From: Streptomyces olivochromogenes
Lineage (GTDB): Bacteria; Actinomycetota; Actinomycetes; Streptomycetales; Streptomycetaceae
Direction: 5' to 3'
Assembly: GCF_021538895.1 (NCBI RefSeq)
Contig: NZ_JADDRL010000074.1
Coordinates: 1 to 48,154, forward strand
Length of the DNA: 48,154 nucleotides
In this document: in pieces, positions 27,714-35,868 of the stretch
Numbering within the stretch: the stretch's first letter is position 1
How the letters are laid out: every line of letters starts with the position of its first letter
Translations under genes and position numbers: made by a program
Notes under the pieces: generated by a model
The model's database searches: none
Told to the model about the DNA's origin: nothing
Seen by the model: only the letters and a program-made list of their open reading frames with translations

Positions 27714-27903
27714 GACGAAACCTCCAGCGAAGGACGGAAGCCGAGAACCGGCGAAGGACGAAGGACGGGGGAACAAGCGGACAGCGCGCGGCAAGCGGGC
27801 GGCGCGCGGCATGCGGAAGGCACGGATCAAGGGGCCGCGCGCATCCGTCCCGCAGCACAGTAGGCACCCCCGCCCGTCGTCCACAACGGCGCCCTTCCCC
27901 GTG

Positions 27904-27921
27904 GTTTGACGACTCGCTGGC
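27904..27921 (-). promoter_or_regulatory. Weak SARP-type heptamer pair facing cvm1
   Basis: On the minus strand GCCAGCG (27921-27915), four bases, then GTCAAAC (27910-27904): two heptamers 11 nt apart like those at the cvm5 promoter, but with a poorer first copy, and far (about 190 nt) from the cvm1 start. Confidence 0.35.
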
Positions 27922-27959
27922 ACACGGCCCGGCACCCGGGCGCGGTCGCGTCCGGCCCC

Positions 27960-27989
27960 TGCAAGTGGGACGTCCACAGCCGTGCAAGA
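27960..27989 (+). promoter_or_regulatory. SARP-type heptamer repeats upstream of ceaS
   Basis: TGCAAGT (27960-27966), GTCCACA (27972-27978) and TGCAAGA (27983-27989). The last two are 11 nt apart and the outer two 23 nt. CACAGT, a possible -10, lies 9 nt downstream. This would drive the ceaS-bls-pah-cas operon. Confidence 0.55.
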
Positions 27990-28108
27990 CACGCTCCGCA
28001 CAGTGGGCATCGCGTGCCGACCGGCCCGTTCCGGCGGTGCGCCGGCCCGGGGCAGCACAATCGCCCCGGCGCCGACGCCCCCACATCCGTACGCAACAAG
28101 GAGTTGTC

Positions 28109-29833
28109 ATGTCGCGCGTGTCCGTAACCCCTGGAACCTCCGACAACAACCCGACGACCGCCCACGCACTGCTCCAGCGCCTGCGGGACCACGGGGTGGG
28201 GACGGTCTTCGGAGTGGTCGGCCGGGAAGCCGCCTCGATCCTCTTCGACGAGGTGGAGGGAATCGACTTCGTGCTGACCCGGCACGAGTTCACCGCCGGG
28301 GTCGCCGCCGACGTACTGGCCCGGATCAGCGGCCGGCCGCAGGCCTGCTGGGCCACGCTCGGCCCCGGCATGACGAACCTCTCCACCGGTGTCGCCACCT
28401 CGGTCCTGGACCGCTCGCCGGTCATCGCGCTGGCCGCCCAGTCCGAGTCGCACGACATCTTCCCGAACGACACCCACCAGTGCCTGGACTCGGTCGCGGT
28501 GATGCGCCCGATGACCAAGTACGCGGTCGAGCTGCAGCGCCCCGACGACATCACCGACCTGGTGGACTCCGCGGTCGCCGCCGCGATGACGGAGCCGGTC
28601 GGCCCGAGCTTCATCTCCCTTCCGGTCGACCTGCTCGGCAGCGCCTGCGAGGCCGCGGCGAACCGCCCCGCGGCGATCACCCCCGAGAAGCCGGTCGGCG
28701 CGGTCGCGGACGGCTGGCAGGCCGCGGCCCAGCAGTCGGCCGAGCTGCTCGCGGCGGCCGAGCACCCGGTGCTGGTGGTCGGCGCCGCGGCGATCCGCTC
28801 CGGTGCGGTGGACGCGATCCGCGCCCTGGCCGAGCGGCTGAGCATCCCGGTCATCACGACGTACATCGCCAAGGGCGTGCTGCCGCAGGGCCACCCGCTC
28901 AACTACGGCGCGGTCACCGGCTACATGGACGGCATCCTGTCCTTCCCCGCGCTGGAGACCCTCTTCGGTCCCGCCGACCTGATCCTCACCGTCGGCTACG
29001 ACTACGCCGAGGACCTGCGCCCGTCGATGTGGCAGCGCGGCGGCGAGAAGAAGACCGTCCGCGTCTCGCCGACGGTCAACCCGATCCCGCGGGTCTACCG
29101 GCCGGACGTGGACGTGGTCACCGACGTCCTCGCCTTCGTCGAGTACCTGGACACCCACACCGCCGAACTCGCGCCGAAGACCCCGCACGACGTCACCGCG
29201 CTGCGCGAGCGGGTCGCCCACTTCCTCTCCGACCCGGAGCAGTACGCGGACGGCATGCGGGTCCACCAGGTCATCGACTGCATGAACACGGTGATGGCCG
29301 AGACCGCCGAGGAGGGCGAGGGCACCATCGTCTCCGACATCGGCTTCTTCCGGCACTACGGCGTCCTGTTCGCCCGCGCCGACCAGCCGTTCGGCTTCCT
29401 GACCTCGGCCGGCTGCTCCAGCTTCGGCTACGGCATCCCCGCGGCGATGGGCGCCCAGATGGCCCGCCCGGGACAGCCCACCTTCCTCATCGCGGGCGAC
29501 GGCGGCTTCCACTCCAACAGCGCCGACCTGGAGACCATCGCCCGGCTCAACCTGCCCATCGTCACCGTGGTGGTCAACAACGACACCAACGGGCTGATCG
29601 AGCTGTACCAGAACCTCGGCCACCACCGCTCCTTCGACCCGGCGGTGAAGTTCACCGGCGTCGACTTCACGGAACTGGCCCGCGCCAACGGCGTGGAGGC
29701 GGTCCGCGCCGCCGACCGCGAGGAACTGCTCGCCGCGCTGCGCAAGGGCGCCGGCCTCGGCCGTCCCTACCTCATCGAGGTGCCGGTGAACTACGACTTC
29801 CAGGCCGGCGGCTTCGGGGCGCTGAGCATCTGA
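28109..29833 (+). CDS. ceaS: N2-(2-carboxyethyl)arginine synthase
   Basis: A 574-residue thiamine-diphosphate enzyme, the family's length. It joins glyceraldehyde 3-phosphate and arginine to form carboxyethylarginine, the first step of all clavam pathways. Seen are the cofactor-activating Glu60 in TRHEFTAG, the middle domain, and the ThDP motif GDGGFHSNSADLETIARLNL ending in VVVNN. AAGGAG lies 7 nt before the ATG. bls follows after 1 nt. The operon order ceaS-bls-pah-cas equals that of the clavulanic acid clusters. SARP-type repeats stand upstream. Confidence 0.95.
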   Translation: MSRVSVTPGTSDNNPTTAHALLQRLRDHGVGTVFGVVGREAASILFDEVEGIDFVLTRHEFTAGVAADVLARISGRPQACWATLGPGMTNLSTGVATSVLDRSPVIALAAQSESHDIFPNDTHQCLDSVAVMRPMTKYAVELQRPDDITDLVDSAVAAAMTEPVGPSFISLPVDLLGSACEAAANRPAAITPEKPVGAVADGWQAAAQQSAELLAAAEHPVLVVGAAAIRSGAVDAIRALAERLSIPVITTYIAKGVLPQGHPLNYGAVTGYMDGILSFPALETLFGPADLILTVGYDYAEDLRPSMWQRGGEKKTVRVSPTVNPIPRVYRPDVDVVTDVLAFVEYLDTHTAELAPKTPHDVTALRERVAHFLSDPEQYADGMRVHQVIDCMNTVMAETAEEGEGTIVSDIGFFRHYGVLFARADQPFGFLTSAGCSSFGYGIPAAMGAQMARPGQPTFLIAGDGGFHSNSADLETIARLNLPIVTVVVNNDTNGLIELYQNLGHHRSFDPAVKFTGVDFTELARANGVEAVRAADREELLAALRKGAGLGRPYLIEVPVNYDFQAGGFGALSI

Positions 29834-29834
29834 C

Positions 29835-31358
29835 ATGACCCACACGCTGCCTGCGGCCACGGGATTCCTGGCCGCCGTCCACCAGGACGGGAGCCAGGTC
29901 CCGCGGCCCGTCTTCGCGACGCTCGGGGCCCTCGCCGACGCACGGGAGGAACACGGGGGACACACGCTGCACACCAGCCTGCTGCACTCCGGGGCGCCGG
30001 ACGGCGCCCGGGCCCGGGCGGGGGGCGTGGCCGTGGTGCTCGCCGGAGAGCTGTACAACCGGGCCGAGCTCTGGTCCCTGCTGCCCCCGGGCACCGAACC
30101 CGCCGGTGACGCCGAGCTCGTCCTCGCCCTCTTCGACCGCTACGACCTGCACGCGTTCCGGCTGCTCAACGGACGCTTCGCCGCGCTGGTGCACACCGGG
30201 GGGCGGGTCCTGCTCGCCACCGACCACGCCGGTTCGGTGCCGCTCTACGCGAGTGCCGCACCGGGCCGGGTGCTGGCCGCCACCGAGGCCAAGGCGCTGC
30301 GCACCGCGCCCGCCGGGCGGCCGCTGCCCGCCGCCCGCCCGGTCCGCCGGCTGCCCGGGGTCCACCAGGTCCCGGCCGGGACGGTACTGGACCTCGCGCT
30401 CGGCAGCGGGACCGGCACCGCCCACCGCACCTGGGCGCCGGTCCTGTCCCGGCGGATCCTGCCGGAGAGCGAGGCCGTGGAGACGGTCCGGCGGAGCCTG
30501 GAGCACGCGATCCGCGTCCGCCTGGGCGCCCAGGCGCCGCTGGTGGTGCTGTCCGGCGGCATCGACTCCTCCAGCGTCGCGGCCCTGGCCGACCGCCTGA
30601 CCAGCGGCCGCGTCGACACCGTGTCGATGGGCACCGACGAGGCCGACGAGTTCCCGCAGGCGCGGATCGTCGCCGAGCACCTCGGCACCGCGCACCGCGA
30701 GATCACCGTCCCCACCGCCGAGTTGCTGCGCCGTCTGCCGCACGCGGTCTGGGCGGCGGAGTCCCTGGACCCGGACATCATCGAGTACCTGCTCCCGCTG
30801 ACCGCCCTGTACCTGAGGCTGGACGGCCCCGGCCGGCGCATCCTCACCGGGTACGGGGCCGACATCCCGCTGGGCGGCATGCACCGCGAGGACCGGCTGC
30901 CGGCCCTGGACACCGCCCTCGCCCACGACATGGAGACCTTCGACGGCCTCAACGAGATGTCGCCGGTGCTCTCCGGCGTGGCCGGCCACTGGTCCACCCA
31001 CCCCTACTGGGACCGCGACGTGCTGGACGTCCTCGTCTGCCTGGAGGCCGGGCTGAAGCGCCGCTACGGGCAGGACAAGTGGGTGCTGCGGGCCGCCATG
31101 GGCGACCTGCTGCCGGCCCAGACCGTCATCCGCCCCAAGCTCGGGGTGCACGAAGGGTCGGGAACCACCTCGTCGTTCAGCCGGCTGCTCGCCGCCGCCG
31201 GGGTGTCCGAAGGACGCGTGCACCAGGCCAAACGCCTGGTCGTCCAGGAGCTGTTCGACCTCGTGGTGGCGGCCGGCCGGCACCCCGACGACGTCGACAC
31301 CGAGCGGACGGTGCACCAGGTCGTCGACCGTCTGGAGCGCACCGCGCAGCCCGCCTAG
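29835..31358 (+). CDS. bls: Beta-lactam synthetase
   Basis: A 507-residue enzyme derived from class B asparagine synthetase. It uses ATP to close the beta-lactam ring of carboxyethylarginine, giving deoxyguanidinoproclavaminate. The N-terminal domain resembles a glutaminase but has no Cys after the initiator Met (MTHTLPAATGF), as in known Bls. The synthetase half shows the PP-loop LSGGIDSSSVA and the active-site loop RPKLGVHEGSG containing the conserved Lys. It starts 1 nt after the ceaS stop, so the two are translationally coupled. Confidence 0.95.
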   Translation: MTHTLPAATGFLAAVHQDGSQVPRPVFATLGALADAREEHGGHTLHTSLLHSGAPDGARARAGGVAVVLAGELYNRAELWSLLPPGTEPAGDAELVLALFDRYDLHAFRLLNGRFAALVHTGGRVLLATDHAGSVPLYASAAPGRVLAATEAKALRTAPAGRPLPAARPVRRLPGVHQVPAGTVLDLALGSGTGTAHRTWAPVLSRRILPESEAVETVRRSLEHAIRVRLGAQAPLVVLSGGIDSSSVAALADRLTSGRVDTVSMGTDEADEFPQARIVAEHLGTAHREITVPTAELLRRLPHAVWAAESLDPDIIEYLLPLTALYLRLDGPGRRILTGYGADIPLGGMHREDRLPALDTALAHDMETFDGLNEMSPVLSGVAGHWSTHPYWDRDVLDVLVCLEAGLKRRYGQDKWVLRAAMGDLLPAQTVIRPKLGVHEGSGTTSSFSRLLAAAGVSEGRVHQAKRLVVQELFDLVVAAGRHPDDVDTERTVHQVVDRLERTAQPA

Positions 31359-31400
31359 TGACGATCCGTCACCCCGCTCACACCCAAGGAGCCACCAGGC

Positions 31401-32429
31401 GTGGAACGCATCGACATCAACGTCTCCCCCCGCTACGCGCAGATACCCACCTTCATGCGCCTGCCGCACGACCCCGCGCCGCGCGGGCGGGACGTCGTGG
31501 TCATCGGCGCCCCGTACGACGGCGGCACCAGCTACCGGCCCGGGGCGCGCTTCGGCCCCCGTGCCATCCGCAACGAGTCCGGGCTCATCCACGGCATGGG
31601 CATCGACCGCGGACCGGGCACCTTCGACCTGATCAGCTGCGTCGACGCGGGCGACATCGACCTGACCCCGTTCAACATGCACATCGCGATGGACACCGCC
31701 GAGCGGCGCCTGACCGAACTGCTCGCCGACAACGCCGCGTTCCTCATGCTCGGCGGCGACCACTCGCTGACCCTGGCCGCGCTGCGGGCCGTGTCCCGCG
31801 AGCACGGGCCGCTGGCCGTGCTGCACCTGGACGCCCACAGCGACACCAACCCCGCCTTCTACGGCGGTGAGTACCACCACGGCACACCCTTCCGGCACGC
31901 CATCGAGGAGAAGCTGGTCGATCCGCAGCGCATGGTGCAGATCGGCATCCGGGGGCACAACCCGAAGCCCGAATCGCTGGACTACGCCCGCGGACACGGC
32001 GTACGCATCGTCACCTCCGACGAGTTCGCCGACCTCGGCAGCGAGGCCACCGCCCGGCTGGTCCGGGACATCGTCGGCGACGCACCGGTCTACGTGTCGG
32101 TGGACGTCGACGTCGTGGACCCCGCCTTCGCCCCCGGCACCGGGACGCCGGCCCCCGGCGGACCCACCTCCCGGGAGGTGCTGGCACTGCTGCGCGGCGT
32201 CGGGGACCTGCGCCCGGTCGGGTTCGACGTCATGGAGGTCTCGCCGCTCTACGACCACGGCGGCATCACGTCGATCCTGGCCACCGAAATCGGCGCGGAA
32301 CTCCTCTACCAGTACGCCCGCGCCCGGCAGCACGCCGAGAAACAGGCCCCGGACGACGCCCGGGGCCCCGCCCAAGACCAGGCCCAAGACCACGCCCGAG
32401 ACCACGTCGACGAAAGGACATCCTCGTGA
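31401..32429 (+). CDS. pah: Proclavaminate amidinohydrolase with extra C-terminal tail
   Basis: A 342-residue ureohydrolase (arginase/agmatinase family) that removes urea from guanidinoproclavaminate to give proclavaminate. All three manganese motifs are present: GGDHS, DAHSDT and SVDVDVVDPAFAPGTG. Known Pah enzymes are about 313 residues; this one ends in an additional low-complexity tail rich in Gln, Asp, Ala and His (QAPDDARGPAQDQAQDHARD). It starts at GTG 31401 with AAGGAG upstream, and its stop overlaps the cas start by 4 nt (GTGA). Confidence 0.93.
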   Translation: MERIDINVSPRYAQIPTFMRLPHDPAPRGRDVVVIGAPYDGGTSYRPGARFGPRAIRNESGLIHGMGIDRGPGTFDLISCVDAGDIDLTPFNMHIAMDTAERRLTELLADNAAFLMLGGDHSLTLAALRAVSREHGPLAVLHLDAHSDTNPAFYGGEYHHGTPFRHAIEEKLVDPQRMVQIGIRGHNPKPESLDYARGHGVRIVTSDEFADLGSEATARLVRDIVGDAPVYVSVDVDVVDPAFAPGTGTPAPGGPTSREVLALLRGVGDLRPVGFDVMEVSPLYDHGGITSILATEIGAELLYQYARARQHAEKQAPDDARGPAQDQAQDHARDHVDERTSS

Positions 32430-33400
32430 CAGTCGTGGACTGCACCCAGTACGCCGGTGAACTGCGCGAGCTCAGCGCGCGGTTGCCACAGATCCCGCGC
32501 GCGGACCTGTACGCCTTCCTGGACTCCGCGGGCACGGCGGCCACCGCCCTCCCGGGTCCCCTGGCGAGCGCGCTGGACACCTTCAACGCCGAGGGCAGCC
32601 AGGACGGTCACCTGCTGCTGCGCGGTCTGCCGGTGGAGGACGACGCGGCCTTGCCGCCCACCCCGAGCAGCACCCCGGCGCCCGCGGACCGCCCGCTGCT
32701 GACCATGGAGGGCATGCTCGGCCTCGTCGGCCGCCGCCTGGGCCTGCACACCGGCTACCAGGAGCTGCGCTCGGCCACCGTCTACCACGACGTGTACCCC
32801 TCCCCGAACGCGCACCACCTCTCCTCCGAGACCTCCGAGACGCTGCTGGAGTTCCACACGGAGATGGCCTACCACCTTTTGCAGCCCAACTACGTGATGC
32901 TGGCCTGCTCCCGCGCCGACCACGAACACCGCGCGGCCACCCTGGTCGCCTCGGTCCGCAAGGCGCTGCCGCTGCTCACGGCCGAGGTGCGCGAACGGCT
33001 CTTCGACCGGAAGATGCCCTGCTGCGTGGACGTCGCCTTCCGCGGCGGCGACCCGGACCCGGGTGCCATCGCCCGGGTCAAGCCCCTGTACGGAGATCCG
33101 CGGGACCCCTTCCTCGGCTACGACCGCGAACTGCTCAGCCCGAAGGACCCCGACGACGTGGAGGCGGTCGCCGCGCTGTCGAAGGCGCTGGACGAGGTGA
33201 CCGAGGCGGTGTACCTGACGCCGGGTGACCTGCTGATCGTCGACAACTTCCGTACCACGCACGCCCGTACGCCCTTCACCCCGCGCTGGGACGGCCACGA
33301 CCGGTGGCTGCACCGCGTCTACATCCGCACCGAGCGGGGCGAGCAGCTCTCCGGCGGCGAGCGGGCCGGCGACGTGGTCGCCTTCACCCCGCGCGCCTGA
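32426..33400 (+). CDS. cas: Clavaminate synthase
   Basis: A 324-residue iron/2-oxoglutarate oxygenase. It hydroxylates deoxyguanidinoproclavaminate, then, after Pah has acted, closes the oxazolidine ring and desaturates to clavaminic acid. The iron ligands are His144 and Glu146 in LEFHTEMAYH and His279 in RTTHARTPF, at the same numbering as the S. clavuligerus enzyme. Arg in HARTPF binds 2-oxoglutarate. The GTG at 32426 overlaps the pah stop. A strong terminator follows, ending the operon. Confidence 0.96.
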   Translation: MTVVDCTQYAGELRELSARLPQIPRADLYAFLDSAGTAATALPGPLASALDTFNAEGSQDGHLLLRGLPVEDDAALPPTPSSTPAPADRPLLTMEGMLGLVGRRLGLHTGYQELRSATVYHDVYPSPNAHHLSSETSETLLEFHTEMAYHLLQPNYVMLACSRADHEHRAATLVASVRKALPLLTAEVRERLFDRKMPCCVDVAFRGGDPDPGAIARVKPLYGDPRDPFLGYDRELLSPKDPDDVEAVAALSKALDEVTEAVYLTPGDLLIVDNFRTTHARTPFTPRWDGHDRWLHRVYIRTERGEQLSGGERAGDVVAFTPRA

Positions 33401-33417
33401 GCCGCGGCACCGCTCCC

Positions 33418-33467
33418 GGAGCCGGGCGCGCGAGGGGAGTGGCCGTATCCCCTCGCCGCCCGGCTCC
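33418..33467 (+). terminator. Strong terminator after cas
   Basis: A long hairpin: GGAGCCGGGCG (33418-33428) pairs with CGCCCGGCTCC (33457-33467), and inside it CGAGGGGA pairs with TCCCCTCG. It starts 17 nt after the cas stop, so oat must largely use its own promoter. Confidence 0.85.
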
Positions 33468-33473
33468 GCGCGC

Positions 33474-33501
33474 TTGTCACCGCCACGGAACGTGGTATGG
33501 A
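33474..33501 (+). promoter_or_regulatory. Candidate promoter of oat
   Basis: TTGTCA (33474-33479) and TATGGA (33496-33501) are 16 nt apart, directly after the terminator and 58 nt before the oat start. No heptamer repeats are seen here, so oat may be controlled differently from its neighbours. Confidence 0.45.
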
Positions 33502-33559
33502 TCAACGGGACCGCGCCTCGGCGCACCCCGACACTCGGCACCCCGGGAGACGAACCAGC

Positions 33560-34741
33560 ATGACGGACACGGAAGCCTACGAACCGAGGGGCTTCGCGGT
33601 ACACACCGCGCCGGTGGGCCTGTTGGACGACGGACGAGACGACTTCACCGTCCTGCTCTCCACCGTCCCGGCCACGGTGAGCGCGGTCTTCACCCGGTCC
33701 CGCTTCGCGGGACCCAGCGTGGTGCTCAGCCGCGCCGCCGCTGCGGACCACAGCGCGCGGGGAGTGGTGGTGCTGGCCCGCAACGCCAACGTCGCCACCG
33801 GCGCGGAGGGCGAGCGCAACGCCCGCGAGGTGCGCGCCGCGGTGGCGCAGGCGGCCACCCTGCCGGAAGAGCAACTGCTCATCGCCTCCACCGGCGTGAT
33901 CGGCCGTCAGTACCCGATGCCCGCCCTCCGCGACCACCTGAAGACGCTGACCGTGCCGGGGCCCGAGGGCGGCTTCGAGCGGGCGGCCCGGGCCATCATG
34001 ACCACCGACACCCGGCCCAAGCTGGCCCGGCGGCGGATCGGCGACGCGGTCCTGGTCGGCATCGCCAAGGGCGTCGGGATGATGGAGCCCGACATGGCCA
34101 CCCTGCTGACCTTCTTCGCCACCGACGCCCGGCTGGACCCGACGGAGCAGGACCGGGTCTTCCGCCGGGTGATGGACCGGACCTTCAACGCGGTCAGCAT
34201 CGACACCGACACCTCCACCAGCGACACGGCGGCGCTGTTCGCCAACGGCCTGGCCGGCGAGGTGGATCCGGCCGACTTCGAGGAGGCGCTGTACGAGGTG
34301 GCGCTGGAGCTGGTGAAGGAGATCGCCCGGGACGGCGAGGGCGCCGGCCGGCTCATCGAGGTCCGCGTCACCGGGGCCCGGGACGACGCGCAGGCCAAGC
34401 GGGTCGGCAAGGCCGTCGTCAACTCGCCGCTGGTCAAGACCGCGGTGCACGGCGGCGACCCCAACTGGGGCCGGGTGGCCATGGCGATCGGCAAGTGCTC
34501 CGACGACACGGACATCGAGCAGGAGCGGGTGGTCATCCGCTTCGGCGAGACGGCCGTCTACCCGCCCGGGGCGTCGGACGCGCGGAGCGAGGACGAGGTG
34601 CGGGCCGCCGTGGCCGCCGAGATGGCCGGCGCCGAGGTGGTCATCGGCGTCGATCTCGGCATCGCGAACGGCGCGTTCACCGTGTACGGCTGCGACCTGA
34701 CCGAGGGCTACGTCCGGCTGAACGCCGACTACTCGACCTGA
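33560..34741 (+). CDS. oat: Ornithine acetyltransferase
   Basis: A 393-residue member of the ArgJ family, which is made as a precursor that cuts itself before a Thr. The cut site is MATLLTF with nucleophile Thr181, preceded by GIAKGVGMMEPD; HGGDPNWGR is another family signature. In clavam clusters Oat moves acetyl groups between N-acetylglutamate and ornithine, probably raising arginine supply. The start at 33560 has GGGAG upstream. It ends in a terminator shared with cvm4. Confidence 0.93.
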   Translation: MTDTEAYEPRGFAVHTAPVGLLDDGRDDFTVLLSTVPATVSAVFTRSRFAGPSVVLSRAAAADHSARGVVVLARNANVATGAEGERNAREVRAAVAQAATLPEEQLLIASTGVIGRQYPMPALRDHLKTLTVPGPEGGFERAARAIMTTDTRPKLARRRIGDAVLVGIAKGVGMMEPDMATLLTFFATDARLDPTEQDRVFRRVMDRTFNAVSIDTDTSTSDTAALFANGLAGEVDPADFEEALYEVALELVKEIARDGEGAGRLIEVRVTGARDDAQAKRVGKAVVNSPLVKTAVHGGDPNWGRVAMAIGKCSDDTDIEQERVVIRFGETAVYPPGASDARSEDEVRAAVAAEMAGAEVVIGVDLGIANGAFTVYGCDLTEGYVRLNADYST

Positions 34742-34784
34742 GCGCGGCGCGGGACACGACGACGACAAAGGCGACGAAGACGAC

Positions 34785-34819
34785 GGAGGCGGACGGTGCG
34801 ACCGGCACCGTCCGCCTCC
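34785..34819. terminator. Bidirectional terminator between oat and cvm4
   Basis: A perfect 15-bp stem, GGAGGCGGACGGTGC (34785-34799) with GCACCGTCCGCCTCC (34805-34819), a 5-nt loop, followed by TTGT on the oat side. Confidence 0.88.
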
Positions 34820-34837
34820 TTGTCGACCGGGGTGGGC

Positions 34838-35842
34838 TCAGGCTCGGCCCACGGCGGCGTCCGCCGTCCGGCGGGCCAGCAGCCGTCGCAGCGCCCCGCC
34901 GACGAAGTCCCGGTCGGCGGCGTCCGCGCCGGCTCCGGCCAGATGGCCCCACACGCCCGGGATCACCTCCAGGGCGGCGCGCGGCAGCAGGCTCGCGGCC
35001 CGCTCCTCGTCCGCCACCGGGAAGCACTGGTCCAGCGCACCCGGCAGCAGGACGGCCTCGGCCGTGACAGAGGCGAGCGCGGCTTCGGCGCTGCCGCCGA
35101 AGCCGGGGGTCGCGCCCACGTCGGAGTGTTCCCAGGTGCGCACCATGGTCAGCAGATCCTCGGTGGCCGGGCCGCCGACGAAGAACTGCTCCCAGAATCC
35201 GGCGAGATAGCCCTCCCGCAAGTCGAATCCCAGGTCCTGGTAGGCCTGGCGGGCCCAGAAGGGGTGCGAGGCCCCCCAACCGGCGAAGACCCGCCCGGCG
35301 GCCCGCTTCCCGCGCTCCGCGCCGCCGTCGGCGGTGAGCGCGGCGGCCAGCCCGGACAGGAAGACCCGGTTGTGCTCGCTGGTCACCGCGGAGCCGCAGA
35401 CCGGGGCGATCCGGCGGACCGTCCGCGGGTGCGACACCGCCCACTGGTAGGTGTGCGCCGCGCCCATGGACCAGCCGGTGACCAGGGCCAGTTCCCGCAC
35501 GCCCAGGTGCTCGGTGAGCAGCCGGTACTGGGCGGCCACGTTGTCCTGCGGCGTGATCAGCGGGAAGTCCGCCCCCGAGGGGTGGTTGCTGGGCGAGCTG
35601 GACACGCCGTTGCCGAACAGTCCGGCGACGATGACGCAGTACCGTTCGGTGTCCAGCGGCAGGCCGTCCCCGATCAGCCAGTCGTAGCCGGTGTGGTCGC
35701 CGCCGAAGAAGGACGGGCACAGCACGGCGTTCGCGCCGTCCGCGTCCAGCTTCCCGTGCACGGCGTAGCCGATCCTGGCGTGATCGAGGATCCCGCCGCC
35801 GAGCAGCGGCAGTTCGGCGATCTCGAAGATGCGGTGATCCAC
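34838..35842 (-). CDS. cvm4: Homoserine O-acetyltransferase-like alpha/beta hydrolase, Cvm4 homologue
   Basis: A 334-residue protein of the MetX-like alpha/beta-hydrolase family. The nucleophile is Ser125 in TGWSMGAAHTYQW; the acid is the Asp of GALDQCFP and the base the His of GVWGHLAG. FGNGVSSSPSNHP is the usual MetX-like oxyanion region. In S. clavuligerus the clavam cluster carries a similar gene, cvm4. It may acylate or deacylate a clavam intermediate; a self-resistance role is also possible. It starts at GTG 35842 with AAGGAGG, 26 nt after cvm5, so the two form an operon. Confidence 0.85.
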   Translation of the reverse strand: MDHRIFEIAELPLLGGGILDHARIGYAVHGKLDADGANAVLCPSFFGGDHTGYDWLIGDGLPLDTERYCVIVAGLFGNGVSSSPSNHPSGADFPLITPQDNVAAQYRLLTEHLGVRELALVTGWSMGAAHTYQWAVSHPRTVRRIAPVCGSAVTSEHNRVFLSGLAAALTADGGAERGKRAAGRVFAGWGASHPFWARQAYQDLGFDLREGYLAGFWEQFFVGGPATEDLLTMVRTWEHSDVGATPGFGGSAEAALASVTAEAVLLPGALDQCFPVADEERAASLLPRAALEVIPGVWGHLAGAGADAADRDFVGGALRRLLARRTADAAVGRA

Positions 35843-35868
35843 CGCGAGCCTCCTTCGGTGGCTTTCGA

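Larger units (their letters stand above)
27714..28108. other. Divergent promoter region between cvm1 and ceaS
   Basis: 395 nt without a credible gene. A small K/R-rich frame starting at 27712 is antisense to the cvm1 start and not believable. The region holds three copies of GAAGGACG between about 27727 and 27770, a weak leftward pair of heptamers (27904-27921) and the rightward SARP-type repeats (27960-27989). Confidence 0.6.

Noticed and set aside
27712..27909. Small Lys/Arg-rich protein in the cvm1-ceaS gap
   Set aside because: No ribosome-binding site, overlaps the cvm1 start on the other strand, and comes from GAAGGACG repeats.
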